DNA of 64,000 nt from Pelagomonas calceolata (Eukaryota > Sar > Pelagophyceae > Pelagomonadales > Pelagomonadaceae), in the NCBI GenBank assembly GCA_918797485.1, contig CAKKNE010000001.1, forward strand, positions 1,240,001 through 1,304,000, read 5' to 3'. The notes under the pieces were generated by a model. The model was not told the DNA's origin. It saw only the letters and a list, made by a program, of their open reading frames with translations, and made no database searches. Every line of letters begins with the position of its first letter. The stretch's first letter is position 1. Below, piece by piece: positions 9,051-17,695 of this stretch. Position numbers and translations under genes: made by a program.

Positions 9051-10346
9051 CTAGGGGAACTGGTAGCCGCCACCGAACTGGTTGCCGCCGAAGGGCGCCG
9101 CGGCCGGCGGCGGGACGTAGGGCGCCGCCGGCGGCACCGCCGGCTGCGCCGGCACGGGCGGCATCTGCTGCTGGACGACGGGCACGGCCGCCGGCACCGG
9201 CGGCGCCGGCGCTGTCATAACGGGCACGGCCGCGCCGAGCGGCGCGGCACCTTCCGGCGCCGTGACGGCCGGCGGCGCCGGCGCGGGCGCCGGCGGCATG
9301 CCGGCCCCGAGCGTCTGGAGGACAGGAGCCAAATCGGGCTCGGGCATGGCCGCCGGCGGGCCCTGGCTGCGGCGCTTGAAGGCCGGGCCGTCGGCGAGCT
9401 CGGCGGCCGCCGCGCGCTTCTCTTGCAGGGAGGGCACGAAGTCGTCGTCCTCGCTATCATCATCTTCGGGCTTCTTCTCCCAGTCCTCGTCGTCGTCCGA
9501 GTCCTTCTTCGTGTTCGACGGCGGGCGGTACTTGCGGGGTTTGGTAGGAGGCGGCGGCGTGCCCGTCGGCACCGCACCCCCGAGCGCACAATAGTTCTTG
9601 TTCACGTCATGCACCAAGTCGGCGCGCCAGCCGCCCTTCTCGAGGAACTCCTTGACCGTCGTCGCGTCCTTGTAGGCCTCGTAGCGTAAATTGCAGGCCG
9701 TGCCCGGCCGCTTCGGGTTGGTGGCGATGAATTTCACTTCTACGGTGTCCGGGCACTCGCGCGGATCAATCAGGCGGCCGGGGTGGTTGTCCGGCGGCGG
9801 CGGCGGCGCCGGCGGCTCCCGGGCTGCGGCCGTCGGCTGCGGGAGCGTCGCCATGACGGCGGCAGCCGCGTCCTCGACGTCGTCGTCGGGGACCTTGATA
9901 CTGGCCTCGACCTCGTGCAACTCCAGATCCTCCTGGTCGCCGACTAGGGCGCCGGCCGTGTACTGGACGTGGAAGAGCGCCGCGGGCTGGCCCTTGTCGT
10001 CCAGAAAGTCCGACTCCGCCGCGGACAGCCAGCCCGTGACCTTGCCCTCGCTGTAGGCCGGGCCGCCCTCTACCAAACGGATGATCTCCCTACCAATCAG
10101 CGGGTGGCCCTCCGTCTTCCACTCGTCGCCCTGGTCCGCGGGCGTGAGCGGCGCCGGCGCGACCGGCGGCGCGACGGCCGCGGCGGGCACGGGCGGGGCG
10201 ACGAAGGGCGCGGCGACGGCCGGCGGCGGCGCCTGGAAGAGCGGCGCCGGCGGCGCCACCGCGGCGACGGGCGGCGCGACGGGCGCGGCCGGCGCCTGGA
10301 GCGGCGGCTGCTGGGGGGGGAAGCCGTAGCCTCCGTACGGGTCCAT
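9051..10346 (-). CDS. Pro/Ala-rich protein with a Tudor-like beta-barrel segment
   Basis: A 431-aa protein that I do not recognise as a named family. The first 70 residues and the last 130 are Pro/Ala/Val-rich and disordered, ending GGNQFGGGYQFP. Residues about 75-150 (GREIIRLVEGGPAYSEGKVTGW, then LFHVQYTAGA, EDLELHEVEASI) resemble a Tudor/SH3-like barrel, as in algal chromatin proteins. Residues about 195-255 form a second folded block (CPDTVEVKFIATNPKRPGT, ending LVHDVNKNYCAL). A basic patch (KPRKYRPPSNTKK) and an acidic run follow. A nuclear, chromatin-linked role is plausible but inferred only from composition and the barrel. Confidence 0.65.
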   Translation of the reverse strand: MDPYGGYGFPPQQPPLQAPAAPVAPPVAAVAPPAPLFQAPPPAVAAPFVAPPVPAAAVAPPVAPAPLTPADQGDEWKTEGHPLIGREIIRLVEGGPAYSEGKVTGWLSAAESDFLDDKGQPAALFHVQYTAGALVGDQEDLELHEVEASIKVPDDDVEDAAAAVMATLPQPTAAAREPPAPPPPPDNHPGRLIDPRECPDTVEVKFIATNPKRPGTACNLRYEAYKDATTVKEFLEKGGWRADLVHDVNKNYCALGGAVPTGTPPPPTKPRKYRPPSNTKKDSDDDEDWEKKPEDDDSEDDDFVPSLQEKRAAAAELADGPAFKRRSQGPPAAMPEPDLAPVLQTLGAGMPPAPAPAPPAVTAPEGAAPLGAAVPVMTAPAPPVPAAVPVVQQQMPPVPAQPAVPPAAPYVPPPAAAPFGGNQFGGGYQFP

Positions 10347-10843
10347 GGTGTCCGCGGTGGGTTTTGTGGGGCGCGCGGGCTGGCGCGCGCGGCTTATGTG
10401 GGCGCCGAGAGTTTCGGCGGCTCCTCAGCAAGGATGCTGTTTAGGCGGCGCTCGCTTGCGGCGTCGCTTTCAAGACCTCAGCGGTCTTGTGGGATCCGTT
10501 TGGGACTTTGGAAGCCCAGTGGTTCACCCGTAACTGCTCTGGCGGCTATGTAACAGACCCTCAGCGACGAGGCAAAGCCGTGGGCCCGCGCAGCCCTGGG
10601 GCTGCTTGAATTCGGGGTCCGCGCCGGGACCAAGTGTCCTGCGCCGCTCCAGGCCTCAGCACGGGTCGCTGGGGGGCGGCCACGAGTACCGTCAAAATTT
10701 TCGTTCAAATGGGAACCCGAAACATGCGAGAGGCGCAGCCTTTTTGCAAGCTACGCCCACGCACGCAACGTGTCAGGGGCTTTCAATCTCCCTCGTAGTC
10801 GCAGAAGGTCGCACACTTGACGTGCTGCCCAAAAAACGAGGAA
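10347..10843. other. 497-bp divergent intergenic region
   Basis: Upstream of the Pro/Ala-rich gene and the MYND gene. I see no gene. A weak resemblance to the recurrent motif (TCTGTTACATAGCC on the minus strand near 10540-10555) is too poor to call. Confidence 0.45.
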
Positions 10844-11968
10844 ATGATACTCACAAATTGCCCAGTATGCGCTGCCCCTCTCCCACCTACGAGTGCCAAG
10901 CAGTGTAGCCGCTGCAAAACGCGCTACTGCGGCCCGGAGTGCCAGAAGACACACTGGGAAGAGGGCGGCCACGACAAGCTCTGCAGGAAGATAAGGAAAG
11001 GTGGCGGCGCCGAGCAGTATAATGCCAATACGAAGTATACGGAGGCCGTAGCGGTCGCGGCGGAGGCATGCGCCGACGACACTAAGGGACAGACGTGCTA
11101 CATCTGCACGCAGGCCCTCCACTGGAAAACAAAGGAGGGCCTCGTACGCGGATGCTCGTGCCGCGGGACGGCGGGCTTTGTGCACTTGTCGTGTCTGGCG
11201 GAGCAGGCGAAGATCTTGGTCGCGGGGGCTTTGGAGAATAATTTGTTCGACCAGGCGAATGAACGGTGGAAGCGGTGGCATACGTGTAGCTTGTGTGAGC
11301 AGCAGTACCACGGCGTCGTATTGTGCGCGCTCGGGTGGGCGTGCTGGAAGACGTACGTGGGCCGGCCGGAGATGGACACGGATCGGATCATGGCGATGGG
11401 GACGCTTGGGGCCGGTTTATACATAGCAAAACACCACGAGGACGCGTTGTCCGTGCAAGAGGCTGAGTTGGCTATGCTGCGGCGCCTTGGCGCATCAGAG
11501 GAGCTAATTCTCATCGCGCAGAGCAATCTTGCGACCACGTATGAGGACCTTGGGCGTAAGGAGGCCCCGTGCCTACGGCAAAAGGTTTACTCTGGACATT
11601 TGAAGCTCTACGGCGAAGAACATAAACACGCCCTTAGAGAAGCATACAACTACGCGAACGCTCTTCATGGTCTACAGCGCTTCGAAGAAACCAAGGCACT
11701 GCTGCGCAAAACCATTCCCATGGCGCAGCGCGTTCTCGGAGAGAGTCATGAACTCACGCTCAAGATACGGTCGCTTTACGCGATATCTCTCTACAAGGAC
11801 CCCGACGCCACGCTCGACGATCTCCACGAGGCCGTGAATACGCTCGAGGACACGGCTCAGAGCGCGCGGCGCGTGCTCGGTGGCGCTCATCCGATCGCAG
11901 CGGCGATTGAGCAATCCCTGCGAAAGTCGCGAACAGCCTTCGACGCCCGCGAGACAGTGAGTGCCTAA
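10844..11968 (+). CDS. MYND + RINGv zinc-finger protein with TPR repeats
   Basis: A 374-aa protein with three modules. Residues about 6-46 are a MYND finger (CPVC, CSRCKTRYCGPECQ, HWEEGGHDKLC). Residues about 83-165 are a RING-CH/RINGv finger (CYICTQ, GCSCRGTAGFVHLSCL, CSLCEQQYHG), the type found in MARCH-like E3 ligases. Residues about 170-370 are kinesin-light-chain-like TPRs (LYIAKHHEDALSVQEAELA, LATTYEDLG, NYANALHGLQRFEETKALL). It likely joins ubiquitin transfer to peptide binding. The related 47582-49138 gene lacks the MYND finger. The start is ATG 10844, just before the first zinc ligand. Its stop lies 21 bp from that of the convergent M16 peptidase gene. Confidence 0.85.
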   Translation: MILTNCPVCAAPLPPTSAKQCSRCKTRYCGPECQKTHWEEGGHDKLCRKIRKGGGAEQYNANTKYTEAVAVAAEACADDTKGQTCYICTQALHWKTKEGLVRGCSCRGTAGFVHLSCLAEQAKILVAGALENNLFDQANERWKRWHTCSLCEQQYHGVVLCALGWACWKTYVGRPEMDTDRIMAMGTLGAGLYIAKHHEDALSVQEAELAMLRRLGASEELILIAQSNLATTYEDLGRKEAPCLRQKVYSGHLKLYGEEHKHALREAYNYANALHGLQRFEETKALLRKTIPMAQRVLGESHELTLKIRSLYAISLYKDPDATLDDLHEAVNTLEDTAQSARRVLGGAHPIAAAIEQSLRKSRTAFDARETVSA

Positions 11969-11989
11969 AGAATAGCCACAAACAACAAA

Positions 11990-14428
11990 TCATACCCGCC
12001 CACAGACCCCCGCCATCGCCGGCACGCCGCTCGCCAGGCACGCGTCCTGGGCCACGGGGTGGTCCCACGCCGCCCGCGCGGTCAGCGGGCCCGCGGGCCG
12101 CCGGCCGTCCGGCACTTCTAATGAAGGCAGCTCCGCCTTGTCCAGCTCGGGCAGCGCCTCGAATAAACCCGAGACCAGCCGCCGCGACGCCGTCTCGTCC
12201 AGGCCCGTGACGAGGCTCTCGGCGTGCTTCGGCGCCGCGCGCGCGGCCGACGCGAACAGCTTTTGAGCCTCGCGGCGCGCGTCCGCCTCCGTCGCGGCCG
12301 CGAGTGCGCGCCGCGTCGGCTCGTCGAGGTTCCGCTCGCGCAGCGCCAACTGCTTCGCGCGCGCAAAGCGGCCCGCGCTCGAGCTCCGCGTCGGGTCGGC
12401 CAACGCGTTGACCTTCGACGCGTAGTCCGCGGCGAGGCGCGGTAGTAATTCGGGCGCCGGCGCCGCGAGCGCGACCCTTACACCCGCCGGCGGCACGCTC
12501 TCGTCGCTCACCCCAGAATCTTTGTAGAAGCCCATGGAGTACTTGCAGCCGGCGAGCGACGCCCCGAAGAGCGGCTCCGCGACGGCGTCGGCCACCAGGA
12601 GCTGCCACAGCCGCGCCGAGGCCCGCATGAAGGCGTTTCCTGAGGAGACGCGCCAGCACGGCAGGTAAAGCACGGCCCGCGCGGGCCCGTCGGCGCGCCA
12701 CTCGCGCGCCGGCCCCCGCGCGCCGCGGGGCCGCGGCACGCTCTCGACCTGTCCAGGACTTTCAGCCTTCGTCGTGCCTCTTCTCAACAAATCGCAGTAG
12801 ACGCAGGGCTGCGGCGGCCGCCACCACTTCTTGGCCGGCCGTTGCCACAACGCGTCCTCCAAATCGACGCGCGCGTAGGGGATCCTCCTACTCAAAGTCG
12901 CGGCGTCGAGCTGGATCAGCTGCGATTCGGGCCTCTGCAGGAAGGCAGTGGCTCTACATCGTTGCGGCGTCAATAGAGCAGCCAGCGCGAGCGTGGACAC
13001 GGCGACGTCGCGCGGCGGCGCGCGGAAGCGCCGGCCCGCCGCCGCGAGTCCCCTCGGATCTCTTTCGGAACGCATGTTCTCCGCTATTTCCACTGCTGTT
13101 GGGGGCCTCGGCGCGTCCCGGCAATTCCTATCAGCTAGCGCCGCGCAGTCTCGAGCAACACTTTGGATTGCCGATGGAGCGCTCGAAGCTAGTGCGGCAC
13201 ACGCGGCCAGCACGGCCGCGACGGCGTCGCGCCAGCCGTCTGTTCTAGCTAGAGGTACCCTAATCTCGAACAAGGCAAAACCCGTGTCCGCGTCGCCGAC
13301 GACTGGTTTCGCGCCCGCGTACACGGCGGGCGCGCCGGGCCGCGGCTGTAACGCGACGCCGGCTCTTTTTAAGCGAGACGCCAGCCCGCCCGGCCCGCCG
13401 TGGGCCAACGAGTGCGCGGCAACGACGTCCGGCCGTCGAGCTTTGTAAGCAGCGAACCCCCCTACTTTGTCGTAAGGTATGGACCAATGCAGCGTGACGA
13501 CATCAGCACGTCCTGGTTGCTGCTTCGAGACGATGAGATCAGGAGCACCCTGGTCCGGCAGCGGGTCCGTCGTATAGGGTTGCGGCACGGGGAAGACCCG
13601 TTGAGGCGCTTGAGGAAACGCGTTGACCACGGCGGAGGCGAGGCGATCCGCATCCACCGGCGCGACCACCGCCAAAGTAGCATCTCTCAACCCGTAGCGC
13701 TCCCGAAATAACTTGCGAGCAAAAGATGCGGCTCTATCAGCGCCATTGCCGTCCTTGTCATATTTCGGAGGTAGTAATGTATAGCGCGTCCCGGGCCCGA
13801 ATTTTGATAACGGACCAACAGATCTATCACGTAACAATTCAAGATCGAGCGCCGCTCCCGAAGGTAGGGATTGGGCCTCGGCGTCGACGCGCCTTGCTTC
13901 TCGTCGCGTCGTCGAGGCGTCGAACTTCTCCGCGGCTGTGGGCGAGACGGCCGACGACACACTTCGTAACAACGCACCGACGTACCGCGGCGCGCAGTTC
14001 GCCACATACACCGTCCTATCAAAAGCGGTGTACGCGTTCGCCACTCCGTCATAATCGATCGCCTTTTGTTCGAGGTTGCTGGCAGCCATCGTCAGGTGCT
14101 CGGTCAAGTGGGATAAACCTTCAAAGGGCTCTCGCAGCTGGCCGGCGCCCACCGTCAGCGCTAACGTCGCGTCTCTTGCTTCTGGGTCTCCCGCGACGAC
14201 TATTCTTAAACCTGAAGGTGTTGTGACGTAGCGATAATCTCGACTATCAACAAAACTCGGGTTCGTCAGGATTCTGACGAGCGGTGAGGGGAGTTCATTT
14301 GCGTTGACCTTGCTTGCTGCTGTGGCGGCGGCCGGACCTAGTAATAAGGGCCGCCGCGGGAGCTCCAGAGCCGCTGCTGTGCAGGCACTGAGCCACAGCC
14401 CTGTCCTCAGCGCCATTCGACTTGGCAT
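11990..14428 (-). CDS. M16 (insulinase/pitrilysin-like) metallopeptidase with signal peptide
   Basis: An 812-aa protein. After a hydrophobic N-terminus (ALRTGLWLSACTAAALELP) comes the M16 catalytic domain: the inverted zinc motif HLTEH (about residues 107-111) in GLSHLTEHLTMAAS, and the third zinc ligand Glu in RREARRVDAEAQS (about residue 184). Later M16 domains follow with weaker identity (SIPYDKVGGFAAYK, GGPGGLASRLKRAG). It is shorter than animal insulysin (about 1000 aa). The catalytic triad of ligands is intact, so activity is expected. Entry into the secretory pathway or plastid is inferred from the N-terminus. The start is ATG 14428; ATG 14416 is an alternative. Confidence 0.85.
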   Translation of the reverse strand: MPSRMALRTGLWLSACTAAALELPRRPLLLGPAAATAASKVNANELPSPLVRILTNPSFVDSRDYRYVTTPSGLRIVVAGDPEARDATLALTVGAGQLREPFEGLSHLTEHLTMAASNLEQKAIDYDGVANAYTAFDRTVYVANCAPRYVGALLRSVSSAVSPTAAEKFDASTTRREARRVDAEAQSLPSGAALDLELLRDRSVGPLSKFGPGTRYTLLPPKYDKDGNGADRAASFARKLFRERYGLRDATLAVVAPVDADRLASAVVNAFPQAPQRVFPVPQPYTTDPLPDQGAPDLIVSKQQPGRADVVTLHWSIPYDKVGGFAAYKARRPDVVAAHSLAHGGPGGLASRLKRAGVALQPRPGAPAVYAGAKPVVGDADTGFALFEIRVPLARTDGWRDAVAAVLAACAALASSAPSAIQSVARDCAALADRNCRDAPRPPTAVEIAENMRSERDPRGLAAAGRRFRAPPRDVAVSTLALAALLTPQRCRATAFLQRPESQLIQLDAATLSRRIPYARVDLEDALWQRPAKKWWRPPQPCVYCDLLRRGTTKAESPGQVESVPRPRGARGPAREWRADGPARAVLYLPCWRVSSGNAFMRASARLWQLLVADAVAEPLFGASLAGCKYSMGFYKDSGVSDESVPPAGVRVALAAPAPELLPRLAADYASKVNALADPTRSSSAGRFARAKQLALRERNLDEPTRRALAAATEADARREAQKLFASAARAAPKHAESLVTGLDETASRRLVSGLFEALPELDKAELPSLEVPDGRRPAGPLTARAAWDHPVAQDACLASGVPAMAGVCGRV

Positions 14429-14880
14429 TGTTGCAAGGCGTTAGGCAGTGCACGACACCATTAATGTGAGTGCCTCGAGGCATTCATCTTGCTCTGCAGC
14501 GGCAAACACACGGTGCACGAGGCAAGCACGCTGAGGCGCCAGCAGCCTCGAACTTGGGCCGGCCGCGCGACACCTAGCACGACTAGTCGCTCCCTCTACA
14601 TGTCCTTAAACGAAATTAACGTAGAATTCGCGGCGCGATGCATGCTAGCGACCGTAAGACACTAGCAAGCCGCAAATTATTATCCGCTCCACACGGCTCT
14701 ATAGCCGTCTACGGGGCGTGCGTCGCACATCGAAGCAAGCCACTCGGGCCCTCTCGAGCGTGGGCTGGCGTGGGCGCAATTTGAAGCGTCGCCGTGCTGT
14801 CCTTTGCCCCTGAGGCTGCAGGTCACAAAAATAGACCAATAACTACGCCGCAAGGAGCGAATAGCCACAGCTCGTGAACG
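14429..14880. other. 452-bp divergent intergenic region
   Basis: Between the M16 gene and the COPI-associated gene. The recurrent motif (14644-14666) lies almost exactly in the middle, about 215 bp from each start codon. Nothing else seen. Confidence 0.55.
14644..14666 (-). promoter_or_regulatory. recurrent GCTAGTGTCTTAC...CGCTAGC motif
   Basis: Minus-strand copy: GCTAGTGTCTTAC, then GGT, then CGCTAGC. It is centred between two divergent start codons. Confidence 0.75.
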
Positions 14881-15723
14881 ATGAGCGACGACAACCCCTT
14901 CAGCGACCCCTCCCTGCAAGCGGCCGACCAGAGCCGGACGCAGGAGGAGCTGCCGTCCTGGGCGACGGCGCCCGCCGACGGCGCCCCACCCACGAGCTGG
15001 TCACCACCGGAGGACAATAAAAACGAAGAGGCCTGGTCCGCGCCGCCGCCCAATGCGCAACCCGACAATAGTGGAGGCGGCGTCCGCGGCGCCGCGCAAC
15101 GACTGGAACAGAAACTGCCCCAGACGCGGTCCGGCCTCATCATTTCTATGAGATTACTAAACATGGGCGTGTCCATCCTCATGGCCGCCGCGGCCATCAT
15201 CAAACTGCTGAGTTTACCAGCCTTCACCAAAGGTGTACTATGTCTCTACATCTGGTTCTTCGCGCTGCTCATATGCTGCTTCGAGACGCACCTAGCGCAA
15301 GTGTCGCGGATTATTGGCGAGAACTTCGGGTTTTTATACAACGTCAAGGGGCGGGTCACGTTCTTCATACTGGTCTCGTTTTTATGTTTCAGTATTGGAT
15401 TAATTGGCCTCATCTCCGGCGTCGGGTTACTAGTTGCGGCGGCCTACAACGCTTATGTGATTTACAAGCACCCCGACTACGAGCGGGAGATGCTCGAGAA
15501 CGATGTGGAGCAGCGGGGCCCGTCGTCCGTGTACGGGGTTGCCGGTTCTGTAGTGGCGCCGCCCGGGGCGTCGTCGGGCGGCGATTCGAGCTGGCTGGAG
15601 GGCGCCGGGGCCGCCGCGGCGCAGAACCCGGAATTAGCCGCTTCGGTCGGGTCGGCGGCCGTGGGCTGGGCGCGGAAGAACCCGGAGGCGGCGGGGAAGA
15701 TCGCGCGCTCGGCCGTCGTTTAA
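14881..15723 (+). CDS. COPI-associated / TVP15-like Golgi membrane protein
   Basis: A 280-aa protein. The cytosolic N-terminus carries an NPF motif (DDNPFSDP) of the kind bound by EH-domain trafficking proteins. Four hydrophobic segments follow between about residues 85 and 185 (RLLNMGVSILMAAAAII, VLCLYIWFFALLICC, FFILVSFLCFSIGLIGL, SGVGLLVAAAYNAYVIY), with the family feature ENFGFLYNVKGR between them. The C-terminus is Gly/Ala-rich. The COPI_assoc family includes yeast Tvp15, which acts in Golgi transport. Its stop lies 2 bp from the stop of the convergent actin-related gene. Confidence 0.8.
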   Translation: MSDDNPFSDPSLQAADQSRTQEELPSWATAPADGAPPTSWSPPEDNKNEEAWSAPPPNAQPDNSGGGVRGAAQRLEQKLPQTRSGLIISMRLLNMGVSILMAAAAIIKLLSLPAFTKGVLCLYIWFFALLICCFETHLAQVSRIIGENFGFLYNVKGRVTFFILVSFLCFSIGLIGLISGVGLLVAAAYNAYVIYKHPDYEREMLENDVEQRGPSSVYGVAGSVVAPPGASSGGDSSWLEGAGAAAAQNPELAASVGSAAVGWARKNPEAAGKIARSAVV

Positions 15724-15725
15724 CA

Positions 15726-16709
15726 CTACTTGTCACTTACACATTGGGGCGCGACGACCGCGGGCAGGCCTTGACGCATCTCGAAGAGATCAGGTAAAGA
15801 ATCGCCCCGCGCGGCACCAGTCAACGTGGTAGAGGCAGCAAGCAACGATGCCCCGACCCAGGCCGCATCACACGACGCGCACGGCGCCGTCAAGACGCCA
15901 GCATCTACACCTAACGCCCGGAGCTCATCCAATAATCGCGTCTCCAGGCCCGGTATCAACGACCCGCCGCCGACGACGAGGACGCGCTTCGACAGCGCCG
16001 CGCGCGCGTCGATGGGCGCCGCGCGCAGCACGCCGTGCACGAGCGCCGCGAGGCCCTCCCGGTCGTCGAACAACACCTCCGAACTGTCGCCCCGCACCCG
16101 AAAAGCGACCGAAGCGCCCTCGAACGCGACGTCGGGGCCAGAAGCCGCTTCTTTCCCGCGACACCGCACGAAGCAGAGCGACGCGACGGCGGCCCGCGCG
16201 CGCTCGAGCGTCTCATACGGAAGCTTCGCCGCCACGGCGTCAACACCAAAGCCGTCCGCGTAGGAGAGCGTCGCATCTAACAAAAAGCCGTCGACCACCG
16301 CCGCGCACCGCGTGCTGCTGCTGCCGACGTCGACGACTATTGACGTAGGGGCGTCGCCGCCGACCGCGGCGCACGCTATAGAAGGAGCGAAGGCGAGCTT
16401 CTCGGCGCCGGCGTCGTACAGGGCGTCGGCCAGCGCCCGTCGCAACGCTCGCGGTAGTGCGGCGTCCTCGACGTTGAGAACAATACGTTTTTGCGGCATC
16501 GTCAGTAGTTCTTCCGCAAATAATCGCGCCACAAACTCATCCAACGCGCCGCGCCAGGCAATCTCATTCAATCGCTCGCCGCCTTGCGCCAGCGCGCCCA
16601 ACGGGGACGGCAGTCGTACCCTTGGACATGGTTCGCCGGCGATGCCGCAGCGGACGTAGACGGCGCCCCACTCGAGCACGATGGCTGGTTTGCTTGTTGG
16701 TGCGGGCAT
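15726..16709 (-). CDS. divergent actin-related protein (Arp10/Arp11-like)
   Basis: A 327-aa actin-fold protein. Phosphate loop 1 is degenerate (EWGAVYVRCGIAGE). Phosphate loop 2 is DVGSSSTRCAAVVDG. The adenosine motif is VVGGGSLIPGLETRLLDEL, followed by DAAWVGASLLAA and PDLF. It is shorter than actin (375 aa) and lacks actin's DNase loop. The divergence and size fit dynactin-pointed-end Arp10/Arp11-type proteins, but no signature fixes the class; a nuclear Arp is the alternative. The start is ATG 16709. Confidence 0.7.
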   Translation of the reverse strand: MPAPTSKPAIVLEWGAVYVRCGIAGEPCPRVRLPSPLGALAQGGERLNEIAWRGALDEFVARLFAEELLTMPQKRIVLNVEDAALPRALRRALADALYDAGAEKLAFAPSIACAAVGGDAPTSIVVDVGSSSTRCAAVVDGFLLDATLSYADGFGVDAVAAKLPYETLERARAAVASLCFVRCRGKEAASGPDVAFEGASVAFRVRGDSSEVLFDDREGLAALVHGVLRAAPIDARAALSKRVLVVGGGSLIPGLETRLLDELRALGVDAGVLTAPCASCDAAWVGASLLAASTTLTGAARGDSLPDLFEMRQGLPAVVAPQCVSDK

Positions 16710-16922
16710 GGTGCTGCGTCCTACGATGCGTGCGCGTTCTCTTCGCAGCGTCCGCGCTCACGCCACAGCACTCAAAAGGTGGTGCGTGTGTGCGCGCTCC
16801 TGAAGCTGTAAGCGATGGGATAGATGGCTCCGTCGCAAGAAGCGGTATCGACAGCACACGACTACGATGCGTGGCGTGTTTTACCACCCGCGCGCGGCGG
16901 CATTCGGCTTTTGGCTGCTATT

Positions 16923-16943
16923 GCAAGTGTGTTACACGCTAGC
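16923..16943 (+). promoter_or_regulatory. recurrent GTGTGTTACA...CGCTAGC motif
   Basis: Reads GCAAGTGTGTTACA then CGCTAGC. It lies 67 bp before the WW gene and 213 bp from the actin-related start, between divergent genes. Confidence 0.7.
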
Positions 16944-17010
16944 TAACTCTGCGATCTGCGATGAGATCTGAGCGTAACTGCGCGATTTGCAGCCTCTCGC
17001 GGCGTAAACC

Positions 17011-17682
17011 ATGCTGCACCTGTCCAAGCTCCTGGTGCTTGCCGCATGCGGCGTCGAGGCAATGCGGCCAAGCACCGGCAAAGCACCAAAGTGCTCGCGG
17101 CGGCAGTCCTTTGCAGCGGCCGCAGCGCTAATCGTGCCGACGGCAGTAGTCTTGCCGACCGCCGCCACCGCGGCGACGGCGGAGCAGGTCGAACGAGCCG
17201 CGAAGCAGGGCATCTTGAAATGCTTCGAGAAGCGCGACGACAAGCTGGTGAACGTGTGCAAGCTCCAGGAGATCGAGGAACGCAAGGCCCACGAGGGCGA
17301 CGCGCCGCGCCAAGTCACCGCCGAGGTGCCGGTCGACATGGATGCGTTGCGAGTAGCGCGAGAGAAGGCGGCGGAGAAGCGGGCCAGCATCAAGCTGCGC
17401 GAGACGCCCGAGTGGCTGAGCGGGTCCAAGTCGGGCGAGGCCGGCGTCGCCGCGCGCGAGCGCCTGCCCGGGCCCTTTGGCGGTGGTAAGAAGAAAGAAA
17501 AAGCGCCGAAGAAGAAGGAAAAGAGCGAAAGAGAGCTCCGCGCCGCGGCCGAGGCGGCAGCGAGGGAGGCCGCTGCTGCAGGACTTCCCGAAGACTGGGT
17601 GGAGGTCACGGACGAGGCGTCGGGACGCGTCTTTTACGGGAACGTGAAGACGGGTGCGACGCAGTTCGAGCGGCCTCAGTAA
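17011..17682 (+). CDS. WW-domain protein with a plastid/thylakoid-lumen type presequence
   Basis: A 223-aa protein. Residues 1-18 form a signal peptide (LHLSKLLVLAACGVEA). A basic transit-like stretch and a second hydrophobic segment with a twin-arginine (SRRQSFAAAAALIVPTAV, ending ATAATA) resemble the three-part presequences of lumen proteins in complex plastids. The middle is Lys/Ala/Glu-rich and partly coiled coil (KKKEKAPKKKEKSERELR). The last 35 residues are a WW domain: LPEDWVEV, then GRVFYGN, T-x2-T and FERP, with Phe replacing the second Trp. WW domains bind proline-rich peptides, and finding one behind a lumen presequence is unusual. Targeting is inferred. Confidence 0.72.
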   Translation: MLHLSKLLVLAACGVEAMRPSTGKAPKCSRRQSFAAAAALIVPTAVVLPTAATAATAEQVERAAKQGILKCFEKRDDKLVNVCKLQEIEERKAHEGDAPRQVTAEVPVDMDALRVAREKAAEKRASIKLRETPEWLSGSKSGEAGVAARERLPGPFGGGKKKEKAPKKKEKSERELRAAAEAAAREAAAAGLPEDWVEVTDEASGRVFYGNVKTGATQFERPQ

Positions 17683-17695
17683 CAACACACTAAAT

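Noticed and set aside
10535-10560. Possible degenerate copy of the promoter motif (TCTGTTACATAGCC, minus strand)
   Set aside because: Both arms are missing, so it cannot be told from chance.
11760-12701. Long Arg/Ala-rich frame opposite the M16 peptidase
   Set aside because: It is in the same region and strand as the real gene but another frame; its composition is that of a shadow frame.
14568-14760. A tRNA or snRNA in the M16/COPI spacer
   Set aside because: No cloverleaf or Sm-type signals could be built; only the recurrent motif stands out.
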